From positions 1-64,000 of the forward strand of contig NZ_JACKTL010000019.1 in NCBI RefSeq assembly GCF_025822245.1: a DNA stretch of 64,000 bases, in the 5' to 3' direction. This stretch comes from Mycolicibacterium hodleri. Lineage in GTDB: Bacteria; Actinomycetota; Actinomycetes; Mycobacteriales; Mycobacteriaceae. A model generated the notes under the pieces. It ran no database searches. It worked only from the letters and a program-made list of their open reading frames with translations, and was not told the DNA's origin. Shown here piece by piece: positions 61,033-64,000 of this stretch (position 1 is the stretch's first letter; each line of letters starts with the position of its first letter). A program made the position numbers and the translations under genes.

Positions 61033-61506
61033 TCAGACGTCGCGCACGGCCTCCTCCAGTTCCGCGACGACGATCCGGCGCATGCCGAGCATTGCCGCGG
61101 TCGCAGCCGCGGCCCGGGCGGGGTCGGGGTCGTCGAGCAGTTCGAACAGCCGCTCGGGAACGATCTGCCAGCTCAGCCCGAAGCGGTCCTCGAGCCATCC
61201 GCAATGCGACTCGACACCGCCGTCCAGAAGCCGGTTCCAGTAGTAGTCGACCTCGTCCTGGTCGGCGCACCGCACCTCGAACGACACCGCCTCGGTGAAC
61301 GGAAACTGCGGGCCACCGTTGATGCCGACGAAGCGGTGTCCGTCGAGCACGAACGTGCCGGACATGACCTCTCCCGGCGTGCCGGGGCCCGCCTCGGTGT
61401 AGCGGTTGAACCCCTCGATCGACGAATTGGGGAACACCGAGGTGTAGAACTCGGCGGCGTTCTCGAGATCGCCGTCGAACCAGAGCGACGGGGTGATCGG
61501 TGGCAT
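61033..61506 (-). CDS. VOC/PhnB-like (glyoxalase fold) protein
   Basis: 157 residues. ITPSLWFDGDLENAAEFYTSVFPNSSIEGFNRYTEAGPG, FVLDGHRFVGINGGPQFPFTEAVSFEVRCADQDEVDYYWNRLLDGG, and SWQIVPERLFELL match the PhnB / 3-demethylubiquinone-9 methyltransferase-like group of the VOC superfamily. Metal-binding capacity is uncertain. Function unknown; often stress-related. Confidence 0.88.
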   Translation of the reverse strand: MPPITPSLWFDGDLENAAEFYTSVFPNSSIEGFNRYTEAGPGTPGEVMSGTFVLDGHRFVGINGGPQFPFTEAVSFEVRCADQDEVDYYWNRLLDGGVESHCGWLEDRFGLSWQIVPERLFELLDDPDPARAAAATAAMLGMRRIVVAELEEAVRDV

Positions 61507-61623
61507 GGTCGACGACCTCCTGTGTGGGATTGATTCACCCGTGCTGACCGGGCTCGACGCCGAAAGTCATCGCGGGCGTGCGGCCAGCGTCGAACGAAGA
61601 TCGGCACCTTGTAACGTGCGGGC

Positions 61624-62493
61624 ATGGCCACGAGCGAGGCAAGCAGCACGTTGACGACGGTGACGTTCCGCGGAGCGGACGACCTCGCCTTGGTCGCCGA
61701 CGAATGGAACAGGGGTGTGGGCACCGCCGACGGGCGGCCCTCCATCCTGATGCTGCACGGCGGCGGGCAGAACAGGCACTCGTGGAAGAACACCGGCCAG
61801 GTCCTCGCCGACGGCGGCTTCCACGTCGTCGCCCTCGACAGCCGCGGCCACGGCGACAGCGACCGCTCGCCCACCGCCGACTACTCCGTCGACTCGCTCT
61901 GCGCCGACACGTTGCGGGTGGTCGACCAGATCGGCGGGCCGACGGTACTGATCGGCGCCAGCATGGGCGGGCTCACGGGCATTCTCGCCGCGCACGAGGC
62001 GGGTGCCGGCGTGGTCACCAAGTTGGTGTTGGTCGACGTCGTCCCCCGGTTCGAGAAGGACGGCAGCGCCCGCATCCGCGACTTCATGTTCAGCGGCGTC
62101 GACGGTTTCGAATCGCTGGAGCAGGCGGCCGACGCGGTCTCCGCCTACCTGCCGCACCGCGCCAAACCCCGCAGCCCCGAGGGGTTGAAGAAGAACCTGC
62201 GGCTGCGCGACGGCCGATGGTACTGGCACTGGGATCCGGCGTTCCTCACCAAGCCCGCCGACGACCCGTTCGTCCGAATGGACGCACTCGAACAGGCCGC
62301 GATCGACCTCCGGATTCCCATCCTGTTGATCCGTGGCAAGCTGTCCGACGTGGTGAGCACCGAAGGTGTCCAGGACTTCCTCGCCAAGGTGCCGCGCGCG
62401 GAGTTCGTCGAGCTCTCCGCCGCCGGCCACACCGCCGCGGGTGACGACAACGACGCGTTCACCGACGCCGTCGTGGGATTCGTGAACCGATGA
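61624..62493 (+). CDS. alpha/beta hydrolase
   Basis: 289 residues. MLHGGGQNRHSWKNTGQVLADGGFHVVALDSRGHGDSDRS (oxyanion His-Gly), nucleophile Ser in VLIGASMGGLTGILAAHEAG, and C-terminal VELSAAGHTAAGDDNDAFTDAVVGFV with the catalytic His. Serine hydrolase of the esterase / peroxidase-like group. Its stop overlaps the start of the next gene (ATGA at 62490). Confidence 0.9.
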   Translation: MATSEASSTLTTVTFRGADDLALVADEWNRGVGTADGRPSILMLHGGGQNRHSWKNTGQVLADGGFHVVALDSRGHGDSDRSPTADYSVDSLCADTLRVVDQIGGPTVLIGASMGGLTGILAAHEAGAGVVTKLVLVDVVPRFEKDGSARIRDFMFSGVDGFESLEQAADAVSAYLPHRAKPRSPEGLKKNLRLRDGRWYWHWDPAFLTKPADDPFVRMDALEQAAIDLRIPILLIRGKLSDVVSTEGVQDFLAKVPRAEFVELSAAGHTAAGDDNDAFTDAVVGFVNR

Positions 62494-64000
62494 GCGCCAC
62501 CTTCCGTGTCACGGGCTTCAACTTCCTCGAGCAGCCGGAGCTGCCGGCGCCCCAGGTCGACGACGAGCGAGCCGAGGCGGTGTTGGCCACTCATTACGGC
62601 CTGACCGCCAGGGTGAAATCCCTTGGCAGCAATCAGGACAAGAACTTCCTGGTCTACGACGGCGACGACCGGCTGCTCGGCGTTCTGAAGATCGCCAACA
62701 CCGCCTTCACCGCCACCGAACTGGCTGCGCAGGACGCCGCGGCCGAGGCCATCGCCGCGGCGGAGCCGACGCTGCGGGTGGCGGTGCCGCTGCCCAACCT
62801 GGCAGGCGAGCCGGCGACGACGGTCACCGATCTGGTGGACGGGACCGCTCACGTCCGGCTGCTGAGGTTCGTCGACGGCGGCACGCTGGTCGACAGGGGC
62901 TATCTGGCACCCGCAGTCGTCGCAGGCATGGGCGAGCTCGCGGGCCGGGTCAGCCGCGCGCTGAAGGACTTTCGCCATCCTGGCCTGGACCGGGCGCTGC
63001 AATGGGACCTCCGCTACGGCCACGACGTCGTCATGGCTCTGGCCGCGCACGTCGTCGACCCGTCGGCTCGGGAACACCTGACACGCGCCGCCGCCAACGC
63101 GTGGGCGAGGATCGCGCCCCTGGCCGACGACCTACCCCGCCAGGCGGTGCATCTCGACCTGACCGACGCCAACGTCGTCGCGGGGAACGGCACCGGCCGA
63201 CCGGACGGCATCATCGACTTCGGCGACCTGTCGGACACCTGGGCGGTCTCCGAGCTCGCCGTCACCCTGTCCTCGGTGCTCAGCCATCCCGGCGCCGGCC
63301 CCACGTCGATCCTGCCCGGCGTCAAGGCCTTTCACGCGATCCGGCCGCTGAGCTCCGCCGAGGCCGACGTGCTCTGGCCGCTGCTGGTGCTCCGCACCGC
63401 AGTGCTCATCGTCAGCTGCGCCCAGCAGGTCGTGCTGGATCCCGACAACGAGTATCTGACCAACCAGTCCGACGACGAGATCCGGATGTTCGAGCGGGCG
63501 GCGTCGGTGCCGCTCGACGTGATGACGGCCGTCATCCGGGCCGAGCTCGGCCTCGCCGACGACGCGGGACCGGTGAGCGGGGCGTTGATTTCGGGTCTCG
63601 ACGCCACGACCGTGCGAACGCTCGACCTCTCCACCGTCTCCGAGGTCTTCGACGACGCCCCGGAGGACTTCGTCGCCCCGGCTTTTCAGGACGTGTTGGC
63701 GCGCAAGGAGGTCGACGGAGGCGCGAGCCTGGTCGTCACCCGGTTCGGCGAGCCCAACCTGACCCGTGCGCCACTGTTGAGCCAGGACTCGCCAGCCGTC
63801 GTGGCCACCGGTGTGTCGCTGTGGCCGGCCGCACCGGTCACGATGGTGGCGCCGTGGGCCGGTGACGTCGTCCGGTCCGAGAGCGAATTCACGCTGACCG
63901 GTGCGGATTACGAGCTGACGGTCAGCGGGGTGCCGACGGCCGACCGCGTCGAGGAGGGCGCGGAGCTGACCACCGTCGCCGCCGACCGTTGGACCACCGT
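62490..64000 (+). CDS. 5' part of a large APH-domain fusion protein (probably APH-M23-aminotransferase class III)
   Basis: The frame opens at ATG 62490, overlapping the previous stop, and is still open at the window edge (503 codons visible). Residues 40-340 are an aminoglycoside-phosphotransferase/kinase-like domain: nucleotide Lys in LLGVLKIAN, catalytic loop VHLDLTDANVV, metal-binding IIDFGDLSDTW. From about residue 380 a different, beta-rich region starts (TMVAPWAGDVVRSESEFTLTGADYELTVSG), resembling the peptidase-M23-like middle part of fusions whose C-terminus is a PLP aminotransferase (phospholyase-type) that handles a phosphorylated amino alcohol. The downstream part is outside the window, so the full architecture is inferred. 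Confidence 0.8.
   Translation, partial: MSATFRVTGFNFLEQPELPAPQVDDERAEAVLATHYGLTARVKSLGSNQDKNFLVYDGDDRLLGVLKIANTAFTATELAAQDAAAEAIAAAEPTLRVAVPLPNLAGEPATTVTDLVDGTAHVRLLRFVDGGTLVDRGYLAPAVVAGMGELAGRVSRALKDFRHPGLDRALQWDLRYGHDVVMALAAHVVDPSAREHLTRAAANAWARIAPLADDLPRQAVHLDLTDANVVAGNGTGRPDGIIDFGDLSDTWAVSELAVTLSSVLSHPGAGPTSILPGVKAFHAIRPLSSAEADVLWPLLVLRTAVLIVSCAQQVVLDPDNEYLTNQSDDEIRMFERAASVPLDVMTAVIRAELGLADDAGPVSGALISGLDATTVRTLDLSTVSEVFDDAPEDFVAPAFQDVLARKEVDGGASLVVTRFGEPNLTRAPLLSQDSPAVVATGVSLWPAAPVTMVAPWAGDVVRSESEFTLTGADYELTVSGVPTADRVEEGAELTTVAADRWTT

Overview
The window is high-GC DNA from a mycobacterium, most likely a fast-growing Mycolicibacterium-type species. The evidence is the GC-rich coding style, frequent GTG starts, ATGA/GTGA gene overlaps, an MmpL transporter, DUF3556 and DUF5302 proteins, a WS/DGAT-like acyltransferase and a KstR-type operator. 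Genes between about 31.5 and 44.3 kb resemble the M. tuberculosis Rv1141c-Rv1155 neighbourhood: F420-type oxidase, LCM methyltransferase, GntR, sirtuin, MmpL13, SDR, mcr and echA.

Region 1 (1-12.4 kb) holds an 11.08-kb integrated element that entered a host HhH-GPD DNA-repair gene by serine-integrase recombination. Its 7-bp core, CTGCTGA, is at 1219-1225 and 12299-12305. The element has a serine integrase, a winged-helix initiator-like gene with an iteron-rich candidate origin inside its coding sequence, a frameshifted scaffold-like gene, an HK97-type major capsid protein, a TerS-like protein and two head-tail connector-type proteins. It has no large terminase, portal, protease, tape measure, tail or lysis genes. 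That composition fits a phage satellite of the phiRv1/phiRv2 or PICI type. Cargo genes sit inside the head module (SPW-repeat membrane protein, UPF0126/TRIC channel, M20 amidohydrolase) and next to the integrase (a TIR protein, a likely antiphage effector). The junctions are notable: the element supplies a substitute 5' end for the interrupted repair gene, while the displaced host 5' end now reads straight into the integrase through an ATGA overlap.

Region 2 (12.4-20 kb): a LytS/LytTR two-component pair is overlapped with a small membrane protein and an ActP-like sodium/solute symporter. A DUF485-ActP pair and an MFS transporter follow.

Region 3 (19.9-31.3 kb): a catabolic locus under a divergent IclR regulator with two TTCACTCAGTGAA-type operators around a near-consensus promoter. 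It encodes a U32-like protein, an acylating aldehyde dehydrogenase, a 4-hydroxy-2-oxoacid aldolase, an APC permease, a TetR regulator, an NAD aldehyde dehydrogenase, a small RedY-like protein, a phytoene-dehydrogenase-like flavoprotein and an IlvD/Edd dehydratase. Together these could turn an amine or hydroxy-acid into pyruvate plus an acyl-CoA; the substrate is unknown.

Region 4 (31.3-50.6 kb): the Rv1141c-Rv1155-like block, then an MFS, a CPBP protease, an NAD-binding protein, a gamma-carbonic-anhydrase-like protein, a GlxA-type regulator and another MFS. Between DoxX and the nitronate monooxygenase lie two tandem 48-aa microprotein genes, each with its own conserved upstream box and terminator.

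Region 5 (50.6-64 kb): a secreted fasciclin protein, a thiolase-crotonase-acyl-CoA dehydrogenase operon opposite an FCD-type GntR regulator, a DUF3556 membrane protein behind a KstR-like site, a TetR whose operator-like palindrome overlaps its start codon, a WS/DGAT-like protein with an altered active-site motif, an SDR, two alpha/beta hydrolases, a VOC protein, and the start of a large APH-containing fusion that runs off the window.
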